DNA of 64,000 nt, taken from the NCBI RefSeq assembly GCF_022809125.1, contig NZ_JALGBI010000001.1, positions 682,001 to 746,000 of the forward strand, in the 5' to 3' direction. Of the stretch, positions 22,047-30,897 are shown piece by piece; position 1 is the stretch's first letter; each line of letters starts with the position of its first letter. A program made the translations under genes and the position numbers. Source of the DNA: Variovorax terrae (GTDB taxonomy: Bacteria; Pseudomonadota; Gammaproteobacteria; Burkholderiales; Burkholderiaceae_C). The notes beneath the pieces are model-generated. The model worked only from the letters and a program-made list of their open reading frames with translations. It was not told where the DNA came from and did not search any database.

Positions 22047-23495
22047 ATGACCTCATCTTTCTCCAACTTATCGCTGGCCGAACCGCTGGCGCGTGCCGTA
22101 GCCGAAATGGGCTACGAAACCATGACACCCATCCAGGCCCAGGCCATTCCGGTCGTTCTGACCGGCAAGGATGTGATGGGCGCGGCCCAGACCGGCACGG
22201 GTAAAACCGCCGCGTTCTCGCTGCCGCTGCTGCAGCGCATGCTCAAGCACGAGAACAGCTCGACCTCGCCCGCGCGCCACCCGGTGCGCGCGCTGGTGCT
22301 GCTGCCCACGCGCGAACTGGCCGACCAGGTGGCGCAGCAGATCAAGCTGTACGCCAAGTACACCAACCTGCGCAGCGCGGTGGTGTTCGGCGGCATGGAC
22401 ATGAAGCCGCAGACGCTGGAGCTGAAGAAGGGCGTCGAGGTGCTGGTGGCTACGCCGGGGCGCCTGCTGGACCACATCGAGGCCAAGAACGCGGTGCTCA
22501 ACCAGGTCGAGTACGTGGTGCTGGACGAGGCCGACCGCATGCTCGACATCGGCTTCCTGCCCGACTTGCAGCGCATCCTCAGCTACCTGCCCAAGCAGCG
22601 CACCACGCTGCTGTTCTCGGCCACCTTCTCGCCCGAGATCAAGCGCCTGGCCGGCAGCTACCTGCAGGACCCGGTGACGATCGAGGTGGCGCGGCCCAAC
22701 GAGACCGCCTCCACCGTGGAGCAGCGCTTCTACAGCGTGTCCGACGACGACAAGCGCCGCGCGCTCAAGCAGATCGTGCGCCAGCGCGGCATCACCCAGG
22801 CCTTCGTGTTCGTCAACAGCAAGCTCGGCTGCGCCCGGCTGGCGCGCTCGCTCGAGCGCGAGGGCATGAAGACCACCGCGCTGCACGGCGACAAGAGCCA
22901 GGACGAGCGGCTCAAGGCGCTCGAAGCCTTCAAGAAGGGCGAGGTCGACCTGCTGGTGGCCACCGACGTGGCCGCTCGCGGGCTGGACATCAAGGACGTG
23001 CCGGCGGTGTTCAACTTCGACATCCCGTTCAACGCCGAGGACTACGTGCACCGCATCGGCCGCACCGGCCGCGCCGGCGCCTCGGGGCTGGCGGTGAGCT
23101 TCGTGGGCGGCAGCAACGATGCCCGGCTGGTGGCCGACATCGAGAAGCTGATCAAGAAGAAGATCGAGATCGAGGCCGTGGAGTTCGAGGAAGACCGCCC
23201 GCGCGGCCGCATCAACGACGGACGCCGCGCCTGGCGCGAAGCCGGCGAGGTGGGCGATCCGCGCGACGTGCTCGATGCGCCGCGCGAATCGCGCGAGCCC
23301 CGCGAACCGCGGGCGCCGCGCCCGCTGCGGCCCGCCGCCGCGCCGCGCGATCCGTTCTTCGACCAGCCCTACCAGGCCTCGGCCAACGACGCCGCGCCGT
23401 CCTGGGAAGCCACGGCCAAATCGCCGGCCTCGCGCAGCATTTCGGCCAACATCAAGCCCAAGCGCAAGGTGGCCGCGCTGTTCAAGGCGCTGTAG
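22047..23495 (+). CDS. rhlE: DEAD-box ATP-dependent RNA helicase, RhlE type
   Basis: A 482-residue RNA helicase. Visible motifs are Q-motif TPIQAQAIP, motif I AAQTGTGKT, Ia PTRELADQVA, Ib TPGRLLDH, II VLDEADRM, III FSATF, IV FVNSK, V ATDVAARGLD and VI HRIGRTGRAG. The C-terminal tail is low-complexity and Arg/Pro-rich (ESREPREPRAPRPLRP), typical of RhlE proteins that act in ribosome assembly and RNA turnover. Divergent from rfbC. Confidence 0.95.
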   Translation: MTSSFSNLSLAEPLARAVAEMGYETMTPIQAQAIPVVLTGKDVMGAAQTGTGKTAAFSLPLLQRMLKHENSSTSPARHPVRALVLLPTRELADQVAQQIKLYAKYTNLRSAVVFGGMDMKPQTLELKKGVEVLVATPGRLLDHIEAKNAVLNQVEYVVLDEADRMLDIGFLPDLQRILSYLPKQRTTLLFSATFSPEIKRLAGSYLQDPVTIEVARPNETASTVEQRFYSVSDDDKRRALKQIVRQRGITQAFVFVNSKLGCARLARSLEREGMKTTALHGDKSQDERLKALEAFKKGEVDLLVATDVAARGLDIKDVPAVFNFDIPFNAEDYVHRIGRTGRAGASGLAVSFVGGSNDARLVADIEKLIKKKIEIEAVEFEEDRPRGRINDGRRAWREAGEVGDPRDVLDAPRESREPREPRAPRPLRPAAAPRDPFFDQPYQASANDAAPSWEATAKSPASRSISANIKPKRKVAALFKAL

Positions 23496-23498
23496 CGG

Positions 23499-23564
23499 TT
23501 TTTTTGAGCCAGATATGGCCGATGTCCGCGTCAGCGGGTCATCGGGTGCTATCGATTCAGTAGC
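23499..23564. repeat. Short dyad repeat, family A, between rhlE and apaH
   Basis: A canonical copy starting TTTTTTTGAGCCAGATATGG, with GATGTCCGCGTCAGCGGGTC, then ATCGGGTGCTATCGATTCAGT and AGC. It lies immediately after the rhlE stop and six bases before the convergent apaH stop. Confidence 0.85.
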
Positions 23565-23570
23565 AAGCCG

Positions 23571-24404
23571 TCATTCGCCTGGCGCCTGCGCCTGCTCGCA
23601 TTTCACCTGGATCAGCTCGCGCTGCGCCGGCGTGGCGCCGAGCTTCAGCGCGCTCAGGCAGCCGCCCCAGACACAGCCCGTGTCCAGCGACAGCACATCG
23701 GGCCGATCGATCCAGCCCAGCGTGGACCAGTGGCCGAACGCGACCACGTCGCCGGCCGTGCGCCGCCCCGGTACCTCGAACCACGGCATGAAGCCCGCCG
23801 GCGCGGCCTCGGCGCCGCCGGTGCTGGCCAGCTCCATCTCGCCCTGCGGCGTGCAAAAGCGCAGCCGCGTCAGCGCGTTCACGATCACGCGCAGCCGCGC
23901 CGCGCCCTGCAGCGAGTCGTCCCACTGCGCCGGCGCGTTGCCATACATCTGCGGCAGGAAGGCGCCGAGTTCGGGGCCCTGCAGCAGGGCCTCGACCTCG
24001 GCCGCCAGCGCCAGCGTGTCGGCCACGCTCCAGGCCGGCAGCACGCCCGCATGCACCATCAGCACGCCATGCGCCTGCATGGCGAGGCGCTGGCAGCGCA
24101 GCCAGTCGAGCAGGGCGGCGCGGTCGGGGGCGTGCAGCAGGCCGTCCAGCGTGTCGTGCCGCCCCGGGCGGCGCGCGCCGTGCGCCACGGCCAGCAGGTG
24201 CAGGTCGTGGTTGCCGAGCAGGCAGCGCGCGGCGGCGCCCAGGCCCGTCAGCCGGCGCAGCACGCCGGCCGAATCGGGCCCGCGGTTGACCAGGTCGCCC
24301 AGCAGGTAGATCGTGTCGCGGCTCGGGGAGAAGTCGATGGTGTCAAGCAGGCGCTGCAGGGCGCTGTCGCAGCCCTGCACGTCGCCGATCAGGTAAAGTG
24401 CCAT
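23571..24404 (-). CDS. apaH: Bis(5'-nucleosyl)-tetraphosphatase, symmetrical
   Basis: 277 residues, hydrolysing Ap4A to two ADP. The metallophosphoesterase motifs appear in order: GDVQGC, GDLVNRGPDS and LLGNHDLHLL, with later VHAG and FGHWSTLGW. Length fits the family. The start ATG at 24404 lies 24 bp from the start of the divergent CNNM/CBS gene. A much longer in-frame extension upstream is antisense to that gene and was rejected. Confidence 0.94.
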   Translation of the reverse strand: MALYLIGDVQGCDSALQRLLDTIDFSPSRDTIYLLGDLVNRGPDSAGVLRRLTGLGAAARCLLGNHDLHLLAVAHGARRPGRHDTLDGLLHAPDRAALLDWLRCQRLAMQAHGVLMVHAGVLPAWSVADTLALAAEVEALLQGPELGAFLPQMYGNAPAQWDDSLQGAARLRVIVNALTRLRFCTPQGEMELASTGGAEAAPAGFMPWFEVPGRRTAGDVVAFGHWSTLGWIDRPDVLSLDTGCVWGGCLSALKLGATPAQRELIQVKCEQAQAPGE

Positions 24405-24428
24405 GGTGTCGATTCTCACCTCTGATTG

Positions 24429-25721
24429 ATGGATGTTCTGCTCATCGTGCTGTTGACCCTGCTCAACGGCGTGTTCGCCATGTCTGAAATGGCATTGGCC
24501 GCCAGCCGCAAGGCGCGTCTCGCGGCGGTCGCCGAGGCGGGCGACAAGGGAGCCCAGTCGGCCCTCAAACTGCTGGACCAGCCGACCCAGTTCCTCTCCA
24601 CCGTGCAGATCGGCATCACCTCCATCGGCATGCTCAACGGCATCGTGGGCGAGGCCGCGTTCAGCGAGCCGGTGAGCCTGTGGCTGCAGGGCTATGGCGC
24701 CAGCGAGAAAGCGGCCGAAATCGCGGCCACGGCCATTGTGGTGACGGTGATCACCTTCACCACCATCATCTTCGGCGAGCTGGTGCCCAAGCGCATCGGC
24801 CAGCTCTATCCGGAAACGGTGGCGCGCACGGTGGCGCAGCCCATGAGCTGGCTGGCCCTGGCCGCCAAGCCCTTCGTCAAGCTGCTGTCGGCCTCGACCC
24901 AGGCCGTGCTCAAGCTGCTGCGCATCGACACCTCGGCCGGCCGCGCCGTGACCGAGGAGGAGATCGCCGCCAGCCTGGAAGAAGGCGTGGACGCCGGCCT
25001 GATCGAGCAGCACGAGCACCAGATGGTGCAGAACGTGTTCCATCTGGACGACCGCCCGCTGACCTCGCTGATGGTGCCGCGCTCCGACGTGGTGTGGCTC
25101 GACGCCTCGCATTCGGTCGAGCAAAGCCTGCGCCTGGTCGGGGCGGCCGGCGAGCAGGGCGCCCATTCCTGGTACCCGGTGTGCCGCGGCGGGCTGGATG
25201 AGGTGCTGGGCGTCATCAGCGTGGCGCGCCTGCTCGAGCTTGACGCGGCCGAGCCGGGCCGCAGCATCGAACCGCATGTGCAGCCAGCCGTGTTCGTGCC
25301 CGAGACCCTGACCGGCATGGAGTTGCTGGAGCAGTTTCGCGCCAAGTCCGGGCGCATCGTGTTCGTGGTGGACGAATATGGCGTGGTGCAGGGCCTGATG
25401 ACGCCGCGCGACCTGCTCGAGGCCATCACGGGCGAACTGCAGCCCGGTGCCCAGGCCGACGCCTGGGCCACGCAGCGCGAGGATGGCTCGTGGCTGCTCG
25501 ATGGCCTGATGCCCGTGGCCGAGCTCAAGGCGCGCCTGGACATCCGCGAGCTGCCCGAAGAGGACCGGGGCCGCTACAACACCGTGGCCGGGCTGCTGAT
25601 GGCCGTCTCGGGCCGCCTGCCCGTCACCGGCGAGCGCATCGACTGCGCGGGCTGGGTGTTCGAGGTGGTCGACCTGGACGGCAAGCGCATCGACAAGGTG
25701 CTTGCCATGCCGGCGGCTTGA
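24429..25721 (+). CDS. CNNM/CBS-domain membrane protein (hemolysin family, CorC/HlyC-like)
   Basis: 430 residues. The N-terminal CNNM (DUF21) region has about three or four helices (DVLLIVLLTLLNGVFAMSE, TTIIFGELVPKRIGQ). A cytoplasmic CBS pair follows (VPRSDVVWLDAS, IVFVVDEYGVVQGLMTPRDLLE), then a CorC_HlyC domain (DGSWLLDGLMPVAELK) at the end. Such proteins are linked to magnesium or cobalt export; the old hemolysin name is not a demonstrated activity. Divergent from apaH with only 24 bp between starts, so the promoters overlap. Confidence 0.9.
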   Translation: MDVLLIVLLTLLNGVFAMSEMALAASRKARLAAVAEAGDKGAQSALKLLDQPTQFLSTVQIGITSIGMLNGIVGEAAFSEPVSLWLQGYGASEKAAEIAATAIVVTVITFTTIIFGELVPKRIGQLYPETVARTVAQPMSWLALAAKPFVKLLSASTQAVLKLLRIDTSAGRAVTEEEIAASLEEGVDAGLIEQHEHQMVQNVFHLDDRPLTSLMVPRSDVVWLDASHSVEQSLRLVGAAGEQGAHSWYPVCRGGLDEVLGVISVARLLELDAAEPGRSIEPHVQPAVFVPETLTGMELLEQFRAKSGRIVFVVDEYGVVQGLMTPRDLLEAITGELQPGAQADAWATQREDGSWLLDGLMPVAELKARLDIRELPEEDRGRYNTVAGLLMAVSGRLPVTGERIDCAGWVFEVVDLDGKRIDKVLAMPAA

Positions 25722-25741
25722 CCGGCGGCTGTTCAGAGCGC

Positions 25742-26488
25742 CTAGAACCGGGCCAGCGCCAGGCCCAGCGTCAGCGCCAGCGAGGTGCCTGCAATCGCCG
25801 CGCCGGCCATGCGGCGCGGGTTGGTTTGCATCCACAGCAGCACGCCCGACACCGACAGCAGGATCAGGCTGCCCGCGAGCGTGTCGACGAGCAGGATCCA
25901 GGCCAGCGGCATGCCCGTGCCCTTGTGCATGTTGGTGAGCGTGCCCACGAGGCCGCTGCGGGTGGTGGTGACGCCCACCGAGTGGTTGCCGCGCCAGTAG
26001 TCGGCCTGCACCAGCGCCTGGGGTCCGCCGAAGCTGAAGACCCAGTGCTCGGGCTGCATCAGCGGCGCGTCATGCGCATGGGCGGGTGTGTCGGCCGCAG
26101 GCGAGGCGGCCTTGTCCGCCCAGGCCACGGGCCTGGCCGGCTCGATGCGCACCGCGTTGGCCGGGCCCGCGAGCCCCAGGGCGGCCTGCAGCCAGGCCTG
26201 CATCTCGGCGGCGCTGGCCGGCGCGGGCCCGGGCAACTCGATCTGGCCGTTGATGCGCTGCTGCGAGAAGGGCGGCAGCTTGAGCACCGCGCGGTGGTTC
26301 AGCCAGATGCCGCTGAAGCCGAACAGCAGCCCCAGCGCGGCGCCCCACAGGCCGATCCAGCCATGGCTCTTGCGCACCCAGCGCATGAAGGTTGGGTAGC
26401 GCTGGCCGCGGCGCGGGCGATCGGTGTGCCGCAGCCTCGGGGCGTGCGGGCGGGTGGCGGTTTCGGCGGGCATGGGTTTCGTGGTCAT
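25742..26488 (-). CDS. PepSY-associated TM-helix protein, likely Fur-regulated
   Basis: About 248 residues. PepSY_TM features are a first helix at HGWIGLWGAALGLLFGFSGI, the motif IWLNHRAVLKLP, a periplasmic part, then NMHKGTGMPLAWILLVDTLAG with the conserved H and a last pair of helices. Proteins of this kind accompany TonB-dependent siderophore receptors and may act in iron reduction or uptake. A Fur-box-like site lies about 120 bp upstream of the chosen start. That fits iron regulation, but no receptor gene is in the window. Confidence 0.8.
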   Translation of the reverse strand: MTTKPMPAETATRPHAPRLRHTDRPRRGQRYPTFMRWVRKSHGWIGLWGAALGLLFGFSGIWLNHRAVLKLPPFSQQRINGQIELPGPAPASAAEMQAWLQAALGLAGPANAVRIEPARPVAWADKAASPAADTPAHAHDAPLMQPEHWVFSFGGPQALVQADYWRGNHSVGVTTTRSGLVGTLTNMHKGTGMPLAWILLVDTLAGSLILLSVSGVLLWMQTNPRRMAGAAIAGTSLALTLGLALARF

Positions 26489-26502
26489 CGGTGCGGCTGC
26501 GC

Positions 26503-26601
26503 TCAGGGGTGGCTCCACTTGCGCAGCAGGTTGTGGTAGGTGCCCAGCAGCGTCCTGCGGGCGAGATCGTCGGCGCCGGACGGGTTTGGGGCAGTGCGGA
26601 C
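26503..26601 (-). pseudogene. Possible coding remnant between the Fur box and the PepSY gene
   Basis: A 33-codon open frame ends in ARRTLLGTYHNLLRKWSHP and stop. Codon use is strongly like the genome's coding regions (nearly every third base G or C over the last 20 codons). No start codon is present between it and the upstream in-frame stop, so it may be the tail of a lost gene whose front was deleted. Family not recognised. Confidence 0.3.
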
Positions 26602-26610
26602 TCAGGGTTT

Positions 26611-26632
26611 GTAATGATAATTATTATCAATT
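26611..26632 (-). promoter_or_regulatory. Fur-box-like operator
   Basis: The AT-rich inverted repeat AATGATAATTATTATCAATT closely matches the classical Fur consensus (repeats of GATAAT), in an otherwise GC-rich region. It sits upstream of the PepSY gene on the minus strand. Confidence 0.75.
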
Positions 26633-26881
26633 GCAATGAGATTGTCGGGTGTCAAGAGAAGGTAAAGCCACCCAGGCGGTGTTTGCGCTTCCAGGACCAG
26701 GAGGCAAAGACGCGGCGCATCGCCAGGCGCATGGGTGATCGCCATGGCGCAGGGCTCGGGTTTGTCCGGCAGGCGCCACGCAGGTTCGGGAGAGAGAGCC
26801 TTGCCCGCGTGGCTGCGCATCTGTCGGCGTTGGCCGTGAATCCTTGCAGCGCCGAGGAATGCACTGCGGTGATGCGCACAG
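26633..26881. other. Non-coding stretch with no gene recognised
   Basis: Between the Fur-like site and the tRNA-Thr terminator. Short open frames exist on both strands, but none has a ribosome site or coding-type third-base bias. Nothing further is seen. Confidence 0.5.
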
Positions 26882-26918
26882 AAAAAAGCCCCTGGCCGAG
26901 ACAGCCAGGGGCTTTTTT
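26882..26918 (-). terminator. Strong rho-independent terminator after tRNA-Thr
   Basis: A 9-bp stem GCCCCTGGC/GCCAGGGGC flanked by six A on one side and six T on the other, so it can work in both directions. On the minus strand it directly follows the tRNA gene. Confidence 0.92.
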
Positions 26919-26923
26919 GAGAG

Positions 26924-26999
26924 TGGTGCCGGAAAGAGGAGTCGAACCCCCGACCTTCGCATTACGAATGCGCTGCTCTACCAACTGAGCTATTCCGGC
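26924..26999 (-). tRNA. tRNA-Thr (anticodon CGU)
   Basis: A 76-nt cloverleaf read on the minus strand. The acceptor GCCGGAA pairs with TTCCGGC, the D-arm reads GCTCAGTTGGTAGAGC, the anticodon loop is TTCGTAA, the T-arm contains GGTTCGACTCC, and CCA is encoded. The top pair of the anticodon stem (27-43) is a G-A mismatch. Confidence 0.97.
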
Positions 27000-27042
27000 G
27001 AAGCCTCGAATTATATAGCGAAGCCGGGGCGCGAAAGCGTGC

Positions 27043-28050
27043 TCAGGTGCCCGTGTGATAGGACGTGACGCGCTCGACCTCGTTCTTCGAGCCCAGCACC
27101 ACGCTCACGCGCTCGTGCAGCTTGGACGGCTGGATGTCCAGGATGCGCTGGCGGCCGTTGGTGGCGGCGCCGCCGGCCTGCTCGATCAGCCAGCTCATGG
27201 GGTTGGCCTCGTACATCAGGCGCAGCTTGCCGGGCTTCTCGGGCTCGCGCTTGTCCCAGGGGTACATGAAGATGCCGCCGCGCGTGAGGATGCGGTGCAC
27301 GTCGGCCACCATGCTGGCGATCCAGCGCATGTTGAAGTCCTTGCCGCGCGGGCCTTCCTTGCCCTGCAGGCATTCGTCGATGTAGCGCTTCACCGGCTCG
27401 TCCCAATGCCGCATGTTGCTCATGTTGATGGCGAATTCCTTGGTGTCGGCGGGGATGCGCACGTTCTCCTGCGTCAGCACGAAGGAGCCCTGCTCGCGGT
27501 CGAGCGTGAACATGGCTACGCCGTCGCCCACGGTCAGCACCAAGGTGGTCTGCGGGCCATAGACACAGTAGCCGGCCGCCACCTGCCGGGCGCCGGGCTG
27601 CAGGAAGTCCTTTTCCTCCACGCCGGCATCGCCGTCGGGCTTCTTGAGCACGCTGAAGATGGTGCCGATGCTCACGTTCACGTCGATGTTGCTGGAGCCG
27701 TCGAGCGGATCGAACAGCAGTAGGTACTCGCCCTGCGGGTAGCGGTTGGGCACCAGGTAGATGCCTTCCATTTCCTCGGAGGCCATGGCCGCCAGGTGGC
27801 CGCCCCATTCGTTGGCCTCGATCAGCACCTCGTTGGCGATGATGTCGAGCTTCTTCTGCACTTCGCCCTGCACGTTCTCGCTGCCGGCCGTGCCCAGCAC
27901 GCCGCCGAGCGCGCCCTTGTTGACGGCCTGGCTGATGCTCTTGCAGGCGCGGGCCACCACTTCCAGCAGCAGGCGCAGCTGCGAGGGAATGAGCCCGTCG
28001 ACGCGCTGCTGTTCGACGAGGTAGCGGGTGAGGGAGATTTTTGAAGTCAT
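27043..28050 (-). CDS. fbp: Fructose-1,6-bisphosphatase, class I
   Basis: A 335-residue gluconeogenic phosphatase. Metal- and substrate-binding segments are [36 protein letters not shown] (the DPLDGSSN signature) and [37 protein letters not shown]. Length and motif order match the class I family throughout. It lies downstream of pepN on the same strand, separated by a family B repeat, and tRNA-Thr follows. Confidence 0.97.
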   Translation of the reverse strand: MTSKISLTRYLVEQQRVDGLIPSQLRLLLEVVARACKSISQAVNKGALGGVLGTAGSENVQGEVQKKLDIIANEVLIEANEWGGHLAAMASEEMEGIYLVPNRYPQGEYLLLFDPLDGSSNIDVNVSIGTIFSVLKKPDGDAGVEEKDFLQPGARQVAAGYCVYGPQTTLVLTVGDGVAMFTLDREQGSFVLTQENVRIPADTKEFAINMSNMRHWDEPVKRYIDECLQGKEGPRGKDFNMRWIASMVADVHRILTRGGIFMYPWDKREPEKPGKLRLMYEANPMSWLIEQAGGAATNGRQRILDIQPSKLHERVSVVLGSKNEVERVTSYHTGT

Positions 28051-28110
28051 ACGATTTCCTTCTCGGACAACAGGTATTTTTTCGGTGGAGCCACAGCGTC
28101 CAGAAGTGAA

Positions 28111-28201
28111 GTGGCCCCAACCAGTGCCACCGCGGAACCGGCTTTGCCGGGCCGCTGGTGGCGCCCCCTTGAGGGGGAGGCGCCGCAGGCGCTTCGGGGG
28201 T
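28111..28201. repeat. GC-rich intergenic repeat, family B, copy 2
   Basis: Shares GCCACCGCGGAACCGGCTTT, GCCGGGCCGCTGGTGGCGCC, the C5/G5 dyad and GGCGCCGCAGGCGCTTCGGG with the copies at 1014 and 41722. It begins after the fbp start region and ends six bases before the pepN stop codon, so it lies in the transcript between pepN and fbp. Confidence 0.87.
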
Positions 28202-28206
28202 GCATC

Positions 28207-30897
28207 TTATTCAGCTAGTGCGCGAGTGACCACCTCGCGCACGTCGTTGCTCAGATCGGTCTTGGCGGCCACGCGGGCAATCGCCTCGCGCGCCGCATGG
28301 CGGTAGGGCTCGGCCAGTTTCTTCCAGCGGTCCAGCGCGCGGGCCAGGCGTGCGGCCACCTGCGGGTTGAGGGCATCGAGCTCGATCACGCGCTCGCTCC
28401 AGAACACGTAGCCTGCGGCGTCGGTGCGGTGGAAGGCGCCGGGGTTGGCGTTGCAGTAGCTGAAGATCACGCTGCGCGCGCGGTTGGGGTTGCGCAGGTT
28501 GAAGTCAGGGTGGGCCATCAGCTGGCGCACGGCGGGCAGCACGTTGCCGCCGCGGTCGGGCGCGCCGGCCTGCAGGGCGAACCACTTGTCGAGCACCAGC
28601 GCCTCGTCCTTGAACAGCGCGTGGAAGCGGGGCAGGGCCTGCGCTGCCAGCGAGTGGCCGCTGGACACCAGCGCCGACAGCGCGTTGAAGCGGTCGGTCA
28701 TGTTGCCGGCGTCCTTGAAGCGCTGGTAGGCCTTGCCGGGCCAGACGGTGTCGCCGCTCTGGCGCGCCACCAGGCACAGCTGCGTGAGCGCCAGGCCGGC
28801 CAGGGCGCGCCGTCCCGACGAGACCGGGTCGGGCTGGTAGCCGCCGGTGTCGCGGTGCGTCTCGTAGGCCCATTGCCAGTCGTCGGCCAGGGCGTGGGCG
28901 AGCTGCTCGCGCATGGCCTCGCGCACCGCGTGGATGCGCTGCGGATCGACCACGTCGAGCTGCTCGGCGATGTAGGTCTCGGCCGGCAGGGTCAGCACCA
29001 GCTCCTTGAACGCGGCGTCCAGCGTGGGATGGCGCAGCACCCCGCGCATGGCCTCGATGAAGGCCTCATCCAGCGCCAAGGTCCGCGTCCCCTGGTTATC
29101 TTCTGCTATGTATTTGATAGCGCGGTTGAGCGCCAGGCGCTGTCCGGCCTCCCAGCGGTTGAACGGGTCGCTGTCGTGCGCCAGCAGCGTGAGCAGCTGG
29201 GCGTCGGTGTAGCCGCCGTCCAGGATCACCGGGGCGCTGAAGCCGCGCAGGATCGAGGGCACGGGCTCGGCATCGATGTTCTGGAAGGTCAGCGTCTCGC
29301 TCGCCTGCGTCACCACGAAGGTGCGGTGGCCGGGCACCGGCGCCGCCTCGGTGGCCAGCTGCAGCGGCAGCTCGCGGCCGTCGGGCGCCAGCAGGCCCAG
29401 GCCCATGGGGATGACGAACGGCTCCTTGTGGGGCTGGCCCGGCGTGGGCGGGCAGCTCTGCGCCAGCGTGAGCGTGTAGGTGCGCGCCGCGGCGTCGTAG
29501 TGGCCGCTGGCCTGCAGGCGCGGCGTGCCGGCCTGGCTGTACCAGCGCTTGAACTGCGGCAGCAGCACGGCCAGCGCCGAGCCGGGGTTGGCGTCGGCGA
29601 TCGCCTGGGCGAAGTCGTCGCAGGTCACGGCGTGGCCGTCGTGGCGCTCGAAGTACAGGCTCATGCCCTTGGTGAAGCCCTCGCGGCCCACCAGGGTCTG
29701 CATCATGCGCACCACCTCGGCGCCTTTTTCGTAGACGGTGACGGTGTAGAAGTTGTTGATCTCGATGTACTGGTCGGGCCGCACCGGGTGCGCCATCGGG
29801 CCGGCGTCCTCGGGGAACTGAGCGGTGCGCAGCACGCGCACGTCCTCGATGCGCTTGACGGCGCGCGCCGAGGGCTCGCCCGCCAGGTCCTGGCTGAACT
29901 CCTGGTCGCGGAAGACCGTGAGGCCTTCCTTCAGCGAGAGCTGGAACCAGTCGCGGCAGGTCACGCGGTTGCCGGTCCAGTTGTGGAAGTACTCGTGGCC
30001 GACCACGCTCTCGATGTTGGCGTAGTCGGTGTCGGTGGCTGTGGCGGCGTTGGCCAGCACGTACTTGGTGTTGAAGATGTTCAGGCCCTTGTTCTCCATG
30101 GCGCCCATGTTGAAGTCGCTGGTGGCGACGATCATGAAGCGCTCCAGGTCGAGCGAGAGGCCGAAGCGGGCCTCGTCCCAGGCGACCGAGTGCATCAGCG
30201 AGTTCATCGCGTGCTCGGTCTTGTCGAGGTCGCCCGGGCGCACGAACACCTGCAGCAGGTGCTCCTTGCCGGCGCGCGAGGTGATGCGCTGCTCGCGCGC
30301 CACCAACTGGCCGGCCACCAGCGCGAACAGGTAGCTCGGCTTGCGGTGCGGGTCCACCCATTTGGCGAAATGCCGGCCGTCATCAAGCGCGCCCTGGTCC
30401 ACCAGGTTGCCGTTGGACAGCAGCACCGGGTAGCGCGCCTTGTCGGCGCGCAGCGTCACGCTGTAGCTGGCCATCACGTCGGGGCGATCCAGGAAGTAGG
30501 TGATGCGGCGAAAGCCCTCGGCCTCGCACTGGGTGAAGAAGGAGTCGTTGCTGACGTACAGGCCCATCAGCTTGCTGTTCTTGGCCGGGCAGCAGGTGGT
30601 GAAGATCTCGAGCTCGAACGGCTCGTGACCGTCGGGCAGGTTCTCCAGCACGAGGTGGCCGCCGTCGAGCTTGAACGAGGTGCCCTGGCCGTTCACCAGC
30701 ACGCGCGCCAGGTTGAGCTCCTCGCCGTCCAGGCGCAGGGCCTGGGTCGCCACGTCGGGGTTGCGCCGCAGCTTCATGCGGTTGAGCACGCGGGTCTTGG
30801 CGGGGTCGAGGTCGAACGTCAGGTCGACCGTATCGATCCAGAAGGCGGGCGCGGTGTAGTCCTCGCGGCGGATCACAGGGGCTTGTCCTTCACGCAT
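28207..30897 (-). CDS. pepN: Aminopeptidase N
   Basis: An 896-residue M1-family zinc aminopeptidase. The substrate-binding GAMEN is at 265-269, HEYFHNWTGNR at 301-311 supplies the zinc ligands and catalytic Glu302, and Glu324 (SLKEGL) is the third ligand. A C-terminal helical domain follows. At about residues 593-608 (KYIAEDNQGTRTLALD) the protein is encoded by a dyad repeat otherwise found between genes; the frame stays open and the site lies in the C-terminal region, away from the active site. Its start overlaps the end of the HAD phosphatase gene by 8 bp, so the two are translationally coupled. Confidence 0.96.
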   Translation of the reverse strand: MREGQAPVIRREDYTAPAFWIDTVDLTFDLDPAKTRVLNRMKLRRNPDVATQALRLDGEELNLARVLVNGQGTSFKLDGGHLVLENLPDGHEPFELEIFTTCCPAKNSKLMGLYVSNDSFFTQCEAEGFRRITYFLDRPDVMASYSVTLRADKARYPVLLSNGNLVDQGALDDGRHFAKWVDPHRKPSYLFALVAGQLVAREQRITSRAGKEHLLQVFVRPGDLDKTEHAMNSLMHSVAWDEARFGLSLDLERFMIVATSDFNMGAMENKGLNIFNTKYVLANAATATDTDYANIESVVGHEYFHNWTGNRVTCRDWFQLSLKEGLTVFRDQEFSQDLAGEPSARAVKRIEDVRVLRTAQFPEDAGPMAHPVRPDQYIEINNFYTVTVYEKGAEVVRMMQTLVGREGFTKGMSLYFERHDGHAVTCDDFAQAIADANPGSALAVLLPQFKRWYSQAGTPRLQASGHYDAAARTYTLTLAQSCPPTPGQPHKEPFVIPMGLGLLAPDGRELPLQLATEAAPVPGHRTFVVTQASETLTFQNIDAEPVPSILRGFSAPVILDGGYTDAQLLTLLAHDSDPFNRWEAGQRLALNRAIKYIAEDNQGTRTLALDEAFIEAMRGVLRHPTLDAAFKELVLTLPAETYIAEQLDVVDPQRIHAVREAMREQLAHALADDWQWAYETHRDTGGYQPDPVSSGRRALAGLALTQLCLVARQSGDTVWPGKAYQRFKDAGNMTDRFNALSALVSSGHSLAAQALPRFHALFKDEALVLDKWFALQAGAPDRGGNVLPAVRQLMAHPDFNLRNPNRARSVIFSYCNANPGAFHRTDAAGYVFWSERVIELDALNPQVAARLARALDRWKKLAEPYRHAAREAIARVAAKTDLSNDVREVVTRALAE
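29075..29121. repeat. Short dyad repeat, family A, inside pepN (in frame)
   Basis: Contains GCCAAGGTCCGCGTCCCC, TGGTTATC and GCTATGTATTTGATAGC, matching the GCTATCAAA...ATAGC arm and the GCGGAC(C/A)T arm of the other copies. About 47 bp, translated as part of PepN. Confidence 0.72.
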
